From Microbacterium sp. (GTDB taxonomy: Bacteria; Actinomycetota; Actinomycetes; Actinomycetales; Microbacteriaceae), in contig NZ_JAPSIY010000001.1 of assembly GCF_031178445.1 (NCBI RefSeq), positions 455,237 to 519,236 of the forward strand: DNA of 64,000 nucleotides, read 5' to 3'. Under the pieces are notes generated by a model. The model did not search any database. It saw nothing but the letters and a program-made list of their open reading frames with translations, and was not told the DNA's origin. A program made the position numbers and the translations under genes. Each line of letters opens with the position of its first letter. Within the stretch, counting starts at the first letter, position 1. This document shows, in pieces, positions 8,129-16,730 of this stretch.

Positions 8129-11100
8129 ATGTCCTTTCCTGCCCGAACCGGCATCGCGCCGCCCGCCCGATCGAGAACGCGTGCAGCGATTGCTGCCGCC
8201 GTGTCGGCGGTGCTCGCTGTGACGTTCATCGCATCCCAAGCCCAGTCGTCCGAGGCTGCGGAGAGCATCGATCTCGCGCGCACCGGCACGGCGACGGCGA
8301 AGTCGACGTATCTTCACACCGGTGATCCGGCGGGTTACGCGCCCGCCAACGCGATCGACGGCGACGACACCACCCGCTGGGGTTCGCGCTACACCCGTAC
8401 CAACCCTGCCGACACCTATGACCCGAGGAATGACTGGCTCCAGGTCGACTTGCCGACATCCGCGACGATTGAGCGCGTGGTCGTCAAGTGGGAGGCGGCT
8501 GCATCCGTCGACTACTTCGTGCAGGTCAGCACTGACGGGGGCGAATGGGTCACGGTCGCCAACCCGAAGGGCAGCGGCGCACGCACCGACGATGTCGCGG
8601 TGCAGCCCGATGGTCCGGTCGACGCCGTGCGCATCCTGAGCAACGACAACGCGACCAGATGGGGGCTGTCGGTCTTCACCTTCCAGATCTGGGGCAACGC
8701 TGTCGACGCCGATCAGCCCGCCGACCTGACCGAGGCGGACTCGAGGATCGCCGATGCACGCGCGCTGCTCGCCACCACGCCCGTCGGCACGGAGATCGGC
8801 TCAGCGCCGCAATCAGCGCACACCGATCTGCAGAACGCGCTGAACGCCGCAGAGGCGGCCCGGGAGTCCGCCGTGACACAGGCCGACGCGGACGCCATCG
8901 TCTCCGACCTCGACTCCGCCATCGCGACCTTCGAGCAGCTCGTCTCGGTCGTCAACGAGCCCGACCCCACGGATCCCGAGGTGACCTACCCGGATCCGGG
9001 TCGTGATGTCGCCAGCGACGGCATCGCGACAGCCAAGTCGACGTACCTCTTCACGGGCGACCCGGCCGGCTACTCGGCGTCCAACGCGATCGACGGCGAC
9101 TCCCTGACTCGGTGGGGTTCGCGGTACACCCGCACGAACCCCACCGACAGTTATGACGCCACGAGCGACTGGCTGCAGGTGCAGCTCGCCGAGCCGACAG
9201 TCCTCCACCACGTCGTAGTCGTGTGGGAGGGCGCCGCATCCACCGACTACTTCATCCAGGGCAGCAGCGACGGAAGCACCTGGAAGACGCTCGCCAACCC
9301 CAAGGGAACAGGGGCGCGCACCGACGAGGTCATGATCACCGACACCGCGGCGTACTCCTACGTGCGCGTGCTCACCAACGGCAATGCCAGCAAGTGGGGC
9401 CTCTCCATCTTCAGCTTCGAGGTCTGGAACGGACCTGCGCCGATCGTGCCCGTGGACGCCTCCGCGATCGTTCCGACCCCCGTCACGCAGATCGATGTCG
9501 AGGCCGAGCCGTACGCCCTCGGCGCTGACGCACGCATCGCGGTCTCGGATGCCGCCCTCTCGACAGTGGCCGACATCCTGGCGGCGCAGCTTCGGCGCTC
9601 GACGGGATTCCAGCTGCCGATCGTGACGGGCTCGGCACGCGCAGGCGACATCGCCCTGGTGCTCGGAGACCCGGCGACGACCGCGGCAGCCGGCTTCCAG
9701 AAGGGGCAGGCGTACCGGCTCCGGGCGGACGCCGGCGGAGTCACCCTGACCGCATCGACTCCCCGTGGCGCGTTCAACGGAAGTCGTTCGCTGCTGCAGC
9801 TGCTGCCGCCGTTCGTGTTCTCCGCCGAGCCTGTGATCCAGGACTGGATCATTCCGGCGACAGAGGTCGAGGACTTCCCGCGCATCGCGCAGCGCGGTCT
9901 GATGATCGATCCGGCACGCTCCTTCGTGACGGTGGACGAGATGAAGAGCATCATCGACCGTCTCGCGCAGATCAAGGGCAACCGCCTGCACCTGCACCTC
10001 ACGGATGACGAAGGATGGCGCCTCGAGATCCCCGGCTATCCGCGGCTCACGGAGTACGGCGCGACGTCGTCGTGGGCCGGCCCGTACTCCGATGGCAGAC
10101 CGCGCTACTACTCGCTGGACGACTTCCGCGAGATCGTCAGGTACGCCAACGATCGCTTCATCGAGGTCATCCCCGAGATCGACATCCCCGGCCACAGCGA
10201 TGCCGCCACCGCGTCGTACCCGGAGTTCGTCTGCGACGAGTTGGTCGATGAGTGGCAGCAGAAGCAGAACGGCATCCCGATCCGCGACCACCGTCGGAAC
10301 GCGACGTTCATCCCGCTGTACACCACCAAGCCCGAGGTGATCGAGTTCCTCGGCACGGTCTTCGACACCCTCGATGAGGTGTCGACGAGTGACTACGTGC
10401 ACATCGGTGCCGACGAGGTCGACACGAAGTACATCAGCAAGGCGGACTTCGGGGCGTTCATCCAGAAGATGGAGGCCATGCTGGCCGAGCGCGGCAAGAG
10501 GATGATCGGCTGGACGCCGGTGCCCGCGTATGCGCAGCTCGACTCCTCGGTGCATCAGTACTGGGCGGACCGGAAGAACGAGATCCCGACGCCGGCGCAG
10601 GACACGGGCAAGCGCTGGTACTCGCGCGACACGGAGGTGGTCGTGTCGCCGACCAATCACGCGTACCTGGACTATGGATTCGAGTCGAACTCGTGGAGCT
10701 GGAAAGGCACGCGCTGGACCACGCAGAACGCGTACAGCTGGGATCCGTCTTCGATCGTCGACGAGACCACCCGCGAGAACCAGAACAGCCTGCTCGGCCT
10801 GAAGGAGTCGCAGATCACAGCCGTGGAGGGAGCGTACTGGGGCGAGCGGGCCGCCGCCGGACTGCCGGCGATCGACTACCAGGTCTGGGTGCGCGAGACG
10901 GCCTTGAGCGAGAAGGGCTGGACGCCCAAGGAGAACGATGACTGGGAGACCTTCCGCTCGACCCTCGGAACGATGGGGTCTCGGTGGGCGGTGCAGGGGG
11001 TCAACTTCTACGCCGATCCCGCCGTCAGCTGGGCTCCGGCCGGTGCGGGTAAGAAGGTCGTGTCGGATGACCTCGTCATCGACGACGTGATCGGACTACT

Positions 11101-11725
11101 CTCGCACGCGGGTTCGGGGGTCGCGAACGTGACCGCTCAGATCGAGTGGGGTGACGGCACACAGAGCACGGCGACGCTGCGGGGAACGGATGCCGTGAAG
11201 CAGAAGGCGGCCGAGCTGACCTCGGTCAGCGGTCAGCACACCTACTCCGCCGCGGGTGTGTACCGGGGTTCCATCACCGCGAAGGTCGGCAGTAGCCAGC
11301 TGATGGTGCCGTTCATCGCAGAGGTCGGACCGCCGCCGTCGCTCGTGCTCTCAGCCGCCTCGGTGACAGTCGGGGACGATCTGACCATCACCGCGACGGG
11401 CCTCCGGGCATCGGAGTCGGTCACCGTCTCGCTGCAGCCGGGTGACGTGCACATCGGAAGTGCCGATGCCGACGCGTCGGGCGCGGCGACCCTCACGTGG
11501 GCGGTGCCGGCGACCACCCGGCCGGGCGATCACCAGGTCGTGCTGACCCGTGCGGACGGCTCGACGCTGACTGTGCCGGTGACGATTCTGGCCGCAGAGG
11601 AGCCTCCGGCCGACTGCTGGCGTCCTCCTGGCAAGGCGCACGGCTGGGGTGACGGCGTTCCCCAGGGCCTCGAGCGAGGCAGAGGACCGGCCACGCCTCC
11701 GCCGGGTTGGGTGCCCTGCACCTGA
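8129..11725 (+). CDS. Secreted GH20 beta-N-acetylhexosaminidase with two CBM32-like domains
   Basis: The 1198-aa secreted enzyme removes terminal GlcNAc/GalNAc from glycans outside the cell. The signal peptide covers about residues 1-45. Two F5/8-type C (CBM32-like) domains at about 46-190 and 292-433 are close duplicates, both with the AIDGD-TRWGSRYTRTNP pattern. A helical FIVAR-like linker joins them. The GH20b domain is at about 450-580 and the catalytic barrel at about 584-955; HIGADEVD gives the catalytic Asp762-Glu763 pair. A PKD/Ig-like tail ends in a Pro/Gly/Trp-rich segment with two Cys and no LPXTG anchor. ATG 8129 is chosen because the signal peptide starts there. It is flanked by two palindromic elements and precedes an amino-sugar operon. 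Confidence 0.92.
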   Translation: MSFPARTGIAPPARSRTRAAIAAAVSAVLAVTFIASQAQSSEAAESIDLARTGTATAKSTYLHTGDPAGYAPANAIDGDDTTRWGSRYTRTNPADTYDPRNDWLQVDLPTSATIERVVVKWEAAASVDYFVQVSTDGGEWVTVANPKGSGARTDDVAVQPDGPVDAVRILSNDNATRWGLSVFTFQIWGNAVDADQPADLTEADSRIADARALLATTPVGTEIGSAPQSAHTDLQNALNAAEAARESAVTQADADAIVSDLDSAIATFEQLVSVVNEPDPTDPEVTYPDPGRDVASDGIATAKSTYLFTGDPAGYSASNAIDGDSLTRWGSRYTRTNPTDSYDATSDWLQVQLAEPTVLHHVVVVWEGAASTDYFIQGSSDGSTWKTLANPKGTGARTDEVMITDTAAYSYVRVLTNGNASKWGLSIFSFEVWNGPAPIVPVDASAIVPTPVTQIDVEAEPYALGADARIAVSDAALSTVADILAAQLRRSTGFQLPIVTGSARAGDIALVLGDPATTAAAGFQKGQAYRLRADAGGVTLTASTPRGAFNGSRSLLQLLPPFVFSAEPVIQDWIIPATEVEDFPRIAQRGLMIDPARSFVTVDEMKSIIDRLAQIKGNRLHLHLTDDEGWRLEIPGYPRLTEYGATSSWAGPYSDGRPRYYSLDDFREIVRYANDRFIEVIPEIDIPGHSDAATASYPEFVCDELVDEWQQKQNGIPIRDHRRNATFIPLYTTKPEVIEFLGTVFDTLDEVSTSDYVHIGADEVDTKYISKADFGAFIQKMEAMLAERGKRMIGWTPVPAYAQLDSSVHQYWADRKNEIPTPAQDTGKRWYSRDTEVVVSPTNHAYLDYGFESNSWSWKGTRWTTQNAYSWDPSSIVDETTRENQNSLLGLKESQITAVEGAYWGERAAAGLPAIDYQVWVRETALSEKGWTPKENDDWETFRSTLGTMGSRWAVQGVNFYADPAVSWAPAGAGKKVVSDDLVIDDVIGLLSHAGSGVANVTAQIEWGDGTQSTATLRGTDAVKQKAAELTSVSGQHTYSAAGVYRGSITAKVGSSQLMVPFIAEVGPPPSLVLSAASVTVGDDLTITATGLRASESVTVSLQPGDVHIGSADADASGAATLTWAVPATTRPGDHQVVLTRADGSTLTVPVTILAAEEPPADCWRPPGKAHGWGDGVPQGLERGRGPATPPPGWVPCT

Positions 11726-11795
11726 GCATCGACCGGCGCGGGTCGCTCCTGACGGGGCGGCCCGCGCCGATGCTCGTCACACGCACGCACGATCC

Positions 11796-11862
11796 GCCGG
11801 AGATCGCACGGTCTGCCGGATGCTTCACGGCATCCGATCCGGTAAACCGTGCGATCTCCGGC
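11796..11862. repeat. Palindromic intergenic element, copy 2
   Basis: This 67-bp near-perfect inverted repeat carries GCCGGAGATCGCACGGT on the left and ACCGTGCGATCTCCGGC on the right, around TTCACGGCATC. It matches copy 1 at 7854-7921 apart from about six substitutions and one indel. It starts 70 nt after the GH20 stop. The two copies therefore bracket the GH20 gene in the same orientation. A stable hairpin is expected if transcribed; no T-run follows. Confidence 0.78.
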
Positions 11863-11909
11863 ATCCTGGTCGGAGGCCGGTCGACAGAACCGCACGGATG
11901 ATGCAATAC

Positions 11910-11938
11910 TTTGAGTGTTCTCGACAAGAACGCTCAAA
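11910..11938. promoter_or_regulatory. DeoR-type operator of the amino-sugar operon
   Basis: A 29-bp inverted repeat is centred on 11924. The left arm TTTGAGTGTTCT and the right arm GAACGCTCAAA match at 12 of 14 positions over the two 14-nt halves. It lies 24 nt before the AgaS-like start. The operon ends in a DeoR/GlpR-family gene (15799-16575), the likely ligand-responsive repressor for this site. The link between protein and site is inferred from position. Confidence 0.65.
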
Positions 11939-11961
11939 ACAAAGCATTCAAGGAGCCTGAG

Positions 11962-12855
11962 ATGACCGAAGCCGCCGGCGCGCACATGCGCGAAGAGCTG
12001 AACTCCCAGCCGCAGACCTGGGCCAGGGCGGCTGACATGCGGGCGGAGCAGGCGCTGCTTCCGGTCTCCGGTGCGCGTATCGCCGTCGTGGGCTGCGGCA
12101 CGTCCTGGTTCATGGCTCAGTCCTACGCGAGCCTCCGCGAGGCCGCCGGCCACGGCGAGACCGACGCCTTCACCGCATCCGAGTTCCCGCTCGGCCGTGA
12201 GTACGACGCCATCGTCGCGCTCACGCGCTCGGGCACCACCACCGAGGTGCTCGAGCTGACCGAGCGGATCAAGGGGCGCACGCCCGTCGTCGCAGTCCTC
12301 GGCGATGACACGTCGCCCCTGGTCGACCTGGCCGACACGGTCATCGCTATGCCCTTCGCCGACGAGAAGTCGGTCGTGCAGACCCGCTTCGCCACCACGG
12401 CGCTCGCACTGTTCCGCGCCTCGCTCGGCGAGGACCTGACCGGCGCGATCACCGACGCGCAGGCGGTGCTCGACGGCACCGACGACGCTGAGCTTCAGGA
12501 TGCCGAGCAGTACAGCTTCCTCGGCATGGGCTGGACCTTCGGCCTCGCCCACGAGGCGGCGCTCAAGATGCGCGAGTCGTCGCAGTCGTGGACCGAGTCG
12601 TACAGCTCGATGGAGTACCGTCACGGCCCGATCGCGATCGCCGCTCCCGGTCGCATCACCTGGCAGTTCGGCGCCGCCCCCGAGGGTCTCCGTTCGCAGG
12701 TGGAGGCCACCGGCGCGCGGTTCGTGCAGCACGACATCGATCCGCTGGCCGACCTGGTGCGTCTGCACCGCGTCGCCCTCGACCGTGCCGTGGGCAAGGG
12801 TCTCGACCCCGACCAGCCGCGCAACCTGACCCGCTCGGTCATCCTCGACGCCTGA
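11962..12855 (+). CDS. agaS: SIS-domain amino-sugar-phosphate isomerase/deaminase (AgaS-like)
   Basis: The 297-aa cytosolic protein has two SIS sugar-isomerase domains. The first contains VVGCGTSWFMAQSYASL and LTRSGTTTEVLEL; the second contains FLGMGWTFGLAHEAALKMRE and YSSMEYRHGP. AgaS-type enzymes convert galactosamine-6-phosphate to tagatose-6-phosphate and ammonia. An AAGGAG site precedes ATG 11962. It heads an operon with ROK kinase, PfkB kinase, ketose-bisphosphate aldolase and DeoR regulator, which favours the galactosamine assignment over glucosamine-6-phosphate. A GlmS/NagB-like alternative cannot be excluded from sequence alone. Confidence 0.85.
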   Translation: MTEAAGAHMREELNSQPQTWARAADMRAEQALLPVSGARIAVVGCGTSWFMAQSYASLREAAGHGETDAFTASEFPLGREYDAIVALTRSGTTTEVLELTERIKGRTPVVAVLGDDTSPLVDLADTVIAMPFADEKSVVQTRFATTALALFRASLGEDLTGAITDAQAVLDGTDDAELQDAEQYSFLGMGWTFGLAHEAALKMRESSQSWTESYSSMEYRHGPIAIAAPGRITWQFGAAPEGLRSQVEATGARFVQHDIDPLADLVRLHRVALDRAVGKGLDPDQPRNLTRSVILDA

Positions 12856-12859
12856 CGCC

Positions 12860-13867
12860 ATGGCCGAGCACCGCGGGATCCCCGACGTCGTCACCGACGC
12901 ATCCGGCGAACGGCTCGTTCATGCTGCCACGATCGGCGCCGGCGTGCCGGTGCTCGCCTTCGACGTGGGAGGCACCGACATCAAATCGGCGCTGTTCGAC
13001 GCCGATGGCAACGCGCGCGGCCTTCGCCGCACACCCACGCCTCCCGGCGGCGCCGACAGCCCGACACGGCTGATCGATCGCCTGCAGGAGCTCGCGGGAG
13101 AGCTGCGAGCGCAGCATCCCGATGTCGTGCCGGAGGCCGTGGGTCTCGTCGTGCCCGGCATCGTCGACGCCGAGAACGGCCTGGGCGTGTTCAGCAGCAA
13201 TCTGGGCTGGCGGGATGCTCCGCTGCGCGACCTGGCCGCCGAACGATTCGGTCTGCCGGTCGGATTCGATCATGACGTGCGCTCGGCGAGCTGGGCCGAA
13301 CACGTGCTGGGCGGGGCACGCTCCTACGAGAACGCGGTCGTGCTGATCATCGGAACCGGCATCGCCGGCGCGCTGCTCGTCGACGGCCGGCCGTACACCG
13401 CGGGCGGCTATGCCGGCGAGATCGGCCATTCTCCGATCGGCGAGTGGCCCTGCCCGTGCGGTGCGCGCGGCTGCCTCGAGGCGATCGCCTCCGCCGGGGC
13501 CATCGCCCGCAGGTATACGGAGGCGACGGGAGAGCCGATCGACGGCGCCCGCGAGGTGATCGCCCGCGCCGCAGCGGGCGATACGACGGCGGCCGGCATC
13601 TGGGAGGACGCCCTCGAGGCGCTCACCCTCTCGATCGCACAGCTCACCGCGGTGATCGCGCCGGAGGCCGTCGTCATCGGCGGAGGGCTGTCGCGTGCAG
13701 GTGGTGCGCTCTTCGGCGAACTGCGCGAACGACTCACCGCGCGGCTGAGCTTCCACCGCATCCCTGCGCTGGTGCCGGCCGAGCTGTCCGGCAACGCCGG
13801 CATCCTGGGATCAGCCCTGCACGCGCGAGAGTCGGTTGGCGCCGCCGCATCCGGAGCGGGCGCATGA
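12860..13867 (+). CDS. ROK-family sugar kinase (candidate GalNAc/amino-sugar kinase)
   Basis: The 335-aa ROK protein has the ATP-binding DVGGTDIKSALFD (about residues 35-47), the sugar-binding EIGHSPIG and the zinc motif CPCGARGCLEAI. There is no N-terminal helix-turn-helix, so it is a kinase rather than a repressor. About 30 residues precede the usual ROK start, and an internal GTG could be the true start. It lies 4 nt after agaS and overlaps the next gene. With no PTS component in the operon, this kinase is the natural candidate for phosphorylating imported GalNAc or galactosamine (inference). Confidence 0.85.
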   Translation: MAEHRGIPDVVTDASGERLVHAATIGAGVPVLAFDVGGTDIKSALFDADGNARGLRRTPTPPGGADSPTRLIDRLQELAGELRAQHPDVVPEAVGLVVPGIVDAENGLGVFSSNLGWRDAPLRDLAAERFGLPVGFDHDVRSASWAEHVLGGARSYENAVVLIIGTGIAGALLVDGRPYTAGGYAGEIGHSPIGEWPCPCGARGCLEAIASAGAIARRYTEATGEPIDGAREVIARAAAGDTTAAGIWEDALEALTLSIAQLTAVIAPEAVVIGGGLSRAGGALFGELRERLTARLSFHRIPALVPAELSGNAGILGSALHARESVGAAASGAGA

Positions 13868-14925
13868 TCGTCACCGTCACCCCCAACCCCGCGCTCGATC
13901 TCACGTGGCACGTCGAGAGGATCGTGCCGGGCGGTGTGCATCGCGCTGACTCCGGCCGCGCCCGCGCCGGAGGCAAGGGCCTGAACGTCGCCCGTGTCGC
14001 GCACGCCGAGGGCGCGCAGACCGTCGCCGTCGCAACGGTTGGCGGCGCCACCGGCGACGAGTTCGCCGCCGAGCTGCGCGAGTCGGGGATGCCGCACACC
14101 CTGGTGCCGGTCGCTGCAGCCACACGCCGCAGCATCGCGCTCGTCGACGAGAGCCTCGGCGACACCACCATCGTGAACGAGCGGGGCATCGCTCCGTCGC
14201 CGAAGGAGTGGGACGCCCTGCGGGATGCGGTGCGCGCCGCGCTCGCCGCCTCCGCCGGACGGAACGCCGGAAACGGTCCGACGAGTGGCGTGTCGGCCGG
14301 CGCCATGGATGCGGATGCGGGTGCGGGCGGGCGGGGTGACCGTCGCCCGAGCGTGCTCGTCGTCTCAGGCAGCCTCCCGCCCGGGACGCCAGAGGACGTG
14401 CTGCCCTCCCTCATCGCGCTGGGCCGCTCGGCCGGTGCGACGGTGATCGTCGACACATCGGGGCCCTCGCTCCTTCAGGCGGCGGATGCCGGAGCATCCG
14501 TGCTCAAGCCCAACGCCGCCGAACTGGCCGAAGCGACCGGCCTCGACGACCCCCTGGCCGGCGCGCGTGAACTGCTGCGTCGCGGCACCGAGCTCGTGCT
14601 GCTCTCGCGCGGCGCGGACGGGATGCTGGCTGTCACGTCGGCCGACGGCCATGCCACGTCGGCCGGCGAGGTGGAACCCGCCCTGCAGGTTCTCTCCGCC
14701 CGCCTGCCCGCTCCCCTCGCAGGCAACCCGACGGGCGCGGGCGATGCGGCCGTCGCCGCGTGTGCGGTGCTGCTCGAAGCCGGTGTCCGGGATCCGGAGA
14801 CCATGCTGCGTCGCGCCACCGCATGGTCGGCGGCGGCGGTGCTCATGCCGCTGGCCGGCGACATCCATCCTTCGTGGACGGAGCTGGAAGACTCCGTCAC
14901 CGTTCAGAAAGAGGACCCCCGATGA
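13864..14925 (+). CDS. PfkB-family 1-phosphofructokinase/tagatose-6-phosphate kinase
   Basis: The 353-aa PfkB kinase is of the FruK/LacC type. It opens with VTVTPNPALDLTW, has the substrate motif ARAGGKGLNVARV, and ends with NPTGAGDAAVAACA, which carries the catalytic Asp and anion hole. The expected step here is tagatose-6-phosphate to tagatose-1,6-bisphosphate. A low-complexity Ala/Gly/Asp insertion of about 35 residues (around residues 125-160) is unusual for the family. ATG 13864 overlaps the ROK stop (ATGA). Confidence 0.85.
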   Translation: MIVTVTPNPALDLTWHVERIVPGGVHRADSGRARAGGKGLNVARVAHAEGAQTVAVATVGGATGDEFAAELRESGMPHTLVPVAAATRRSIALVDESLGDTTIVNERGIAPSPKEWDALRDAVRAALAASAGRNAGNGPTSGVSAGAMDADAGAGGRGDRRPSVLVVSGSLPPGTPEDVLPSLIALGRSAGATVIVDTSGPSLLQAADAGASVLKPNAAELAEATGLDDPLAGARELLRRGTELVLLSRGADGMLAVTSADGHATSAGEVEPALQVLSARLPAPLAGNPTGAGDAAVAACAVLLEAGVRDPETMLRRATAWSAAAVLMPLAGDIHPSWTELEDSVTVQKEDPR

Positions 14926-15794
14926 CCCTCGCCTCCGCTCGCGACCTGATGCGCAGCGCCGCCGCCGCCGGCACCGGAATCGGCGCGTTCAACGTGATCC
15001 ACCTCGAGACGGCCGAAGCCCTGGTCGCCGCGTCCGAGCGCGCGCAGCTGCCGGTGATCCTGCAGATCTCGCAGAACTGCGCGGACTACCACGGCGGCCT
15101 CGAGCCCATCGGCTGGGCCACGCTCGCCGTCGCCCGCCGCGCCGCCACTCCCGTCGCAGTGCATCTTGACCACGCCGAGCGGCCCGAACTGGTCGACGAG
15201 GCCATCGAGCTCGGGTTCGGCTCCGTCATGTTCGACGGCGGCAGGCTCGACTACGACGAGAACGTCGAGACCACGGCCGACGTGGCACGCCGTGCGCGTG
15301 CTGCCGGCGTGTACATCGAGGCCGAGCTCGGCGAGGTCGGCGGCAAGGACGGCGCCCATGCGCCTGGCGTGCGCACCGACCCAGACGAGGCGCGCGCCTT
15401 CGTCGAGGCGACCGGCGTGGACTCGCTGGCCGTCGCGGTGGGGTCATCGCACGCGATGCTCGACCGCTCGGCATCCCTCGACATCGAGCTGATCGGTCGC
15501 CTGCGTGATGCGCTGCGGGGCACCGGGCGCAACGGCGGCGACGTGCCGCTCGTGCTGCACGGCTCGTCCGGCGTGTCCGATGAGGTGATCGCGCAGGCGG
15601 TGCGCGCGGGCATGACGAAGATCAACGTCTCCACCCACCTGAACGGCTTCTTCACCCGCGCGATCCGCGAGACCCTCGCCGCGGATGAGAGGCTCGTCGA
15701 CTCGCGCAAGTACATCAGGCCGGCGCGCGAGGCGGTGGCGGAAGAGGCGGCCAGGATGCTGCGCCTGTTCGCGCTCGACGCAGGCCAGAATTGA
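14922..15794 (+). CDS. Class II ketose-bisphosphate aldolase (tagatose/fructose-bisphosphate aldolase)
   Basis: The 290-aa zinc-dependent aldolase is of the GatY/KbaY/FbaA family. Zinc-ligand regions are visible in VHLDHAE and VLHGSSGVSDE; GSVMFDGG and TKINVSTHLN complete the active site. It would split tagatose-1,6-bisphosphate into glycerone phosphate and glyceraldehyde-3-phosphate. ATG 14922 overlaps the kinase stop. The length fits the GatY/KbaY group. Operon context, not residues alone, points to tagatose over fructose. Confidence 0.87.
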   Translation: MTLASARDLMRSAAAAGTGIGAFNVIHLETAEALVAASERAQLPVILQISQNCADYHGGLEPIGWATLAVARRAATPVAVHLDHAERPELVDEAIELGFGSVMFDGGRLDYDENVETTADVARRARAAGVYIEAELGEVGGKDGAHAPGVRTDPDEARAFVEATGVDSLAVAVGSSHAMLDRSASLDIELIGRLRDALRGTGRNGGDVPLVLHGSSGVSDEVIAQAVRAGMTKINVSTHLNGFFTRAIRETLAADERLVDSRKYIRPAREAVAEEAARMLRLFALDAGQN

Positions 15795-15798
15795 TGCC

Positions 15799-16575
15799 GT
15801 GAACCGCGCCGCCCGCCTCACCGCCATCCTCGATCTCCTCGCAGAGCAGGGCGAGGTCAGCGTCGAGCAGCTCGTCGAGCGCTTCGGAGCATCCGCCGCG
15901 ACGACCCGCCGCGACCTCGACAGCCTCGCCGAGCGGCGCCTGCTGACGCGCACGCACGGCGGCGCCGTCGCGCAGTCCGTGGCGTACGAGCTGCCCATCC
16001 GCTACAAGAGCCACCACGCGACCGGCGCGAAGGAGCGCATCGCCGCCGCGGCATCGGCGCTCGTCTCGCCGGGACAGGTCGTCGGCCTCTCGGGCGGTAC
16101 GACCACGAACGCCATCGCGACCGCGCTCGCCGCCCGCGACGATCTGACAGGACTCGGACTGACCGTCGTCACGAACGCGGTGAACATCGCCGCCCAGCTG
16201 GCCATGCGTCCCGAGTTCAAGGTCGTCGTCACCGGCGGGGTCATCCATCCGCGCAGCTTCGAGCTGGTGGGGCCGTTCGTCGATCAGCTGCTCGGGGGCG
16301 TGCGGCTCGACATCGCCTTCATCGGCGTGAACGGGCTGGATGCCGCATCCGGCGCGAGCACCCACGACGAAGCCGAGGCCGCGGTGAACCGCATGATGGC
16401 CGAGCGCGCTGAGCGCGCCGTCGTGGTGGCCGACGCATCCAAACTCGGTCGCGCGGCGTTCGCGCACGTGGGAGGTCCGCAGCTCTTCCCCGTCGTGCTC
16501 ACGGATGCCGGAGCTCCGGATGCTGCGCGCGCCGCACTCGTCGACGCCGGCTACGAGGTACGCGTCGCGGGCTGA
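15799..16575 (+). CDS. DeoR/GlpR-family transcriptional regulator (AgaR-like)
   Basis: The 258-aa regulator has an N-terminal winged helix (EVSVEQLVERFGASAATTRRDL, about residues 17-38) and a C-terminal sugar-phosphate-binding DeoR domain with GGTTTNAIATAL and a VVVADASKLGR motif. The start is GTG 15799, four bases after the aldolase stop; the open frame upstream only overlaps the aldolase. It probably represses its own operon through the palindrome at 11910-11938, with a tagatose or galactosamine phosphate as inducer. Confidence 0.87.
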   Translation: MNRAARLTAILDLLAEQGEVSVEQLVERFGASAATTRRDLDSLAERRLLTRTHGGAVAQSVAYELPIRYKSHHATGAKERIAAAASALVSPGQVVGLSGGTTTNAIATALAARDDLTGLGLTVVTNAVNIAAQLAMRPEFKVVVTGGVIHPRSFELVGPFVDQLLGGVRLDIAFIGVNGLDAASGASTHDEAEAAVNRMMAERAERAVVVADASKLGRAAFAHVGGPQLFPVVLTDAGAPDAARAALVDAGYEVRVAG

Positions 16576-16677
16576 GCCATCTGGCTTCCTCTTCCGGTCG
16601 CGATTCCGGGATGAGACGCGACCTGAAGGCGCGCCGACTGCCGGGGCGCGCCTGGGAATGCCTCGGGCCTGGACGCC

Positions 16678-16695
16678 TGTGGTAACGTTGCCACA
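16678..16695. promoter_or_regulatory. LacI-type operator, site 1 (Gfo/Idh/MocA operon)
   Basis: TGTGGTAACGTTGCCACA is a near-perfect 18-bp palindrome with the central CG typical of LacI-family sites. It lies 35 nt before the GTG start of the first oxidoreductase. The same word recurs upstream of the ROK/GH38 operon, the GH-D/MBL/LacI operon, GH84, the sugar ABC importer and GH1. Confidence 0.75.
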
Positions 16696-16730
16696 ATCCA
16701 CGCAAGGTCAACGCACGAAGGAGTGCCCGC

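Noticed and set aside
8813..10660. A 615-codon minus-strand frame opposite the GH20 gene
   Set aside because: It lies wholly within the GH20 coding region, shows no family motif and has the composition of a codon-position shadow.
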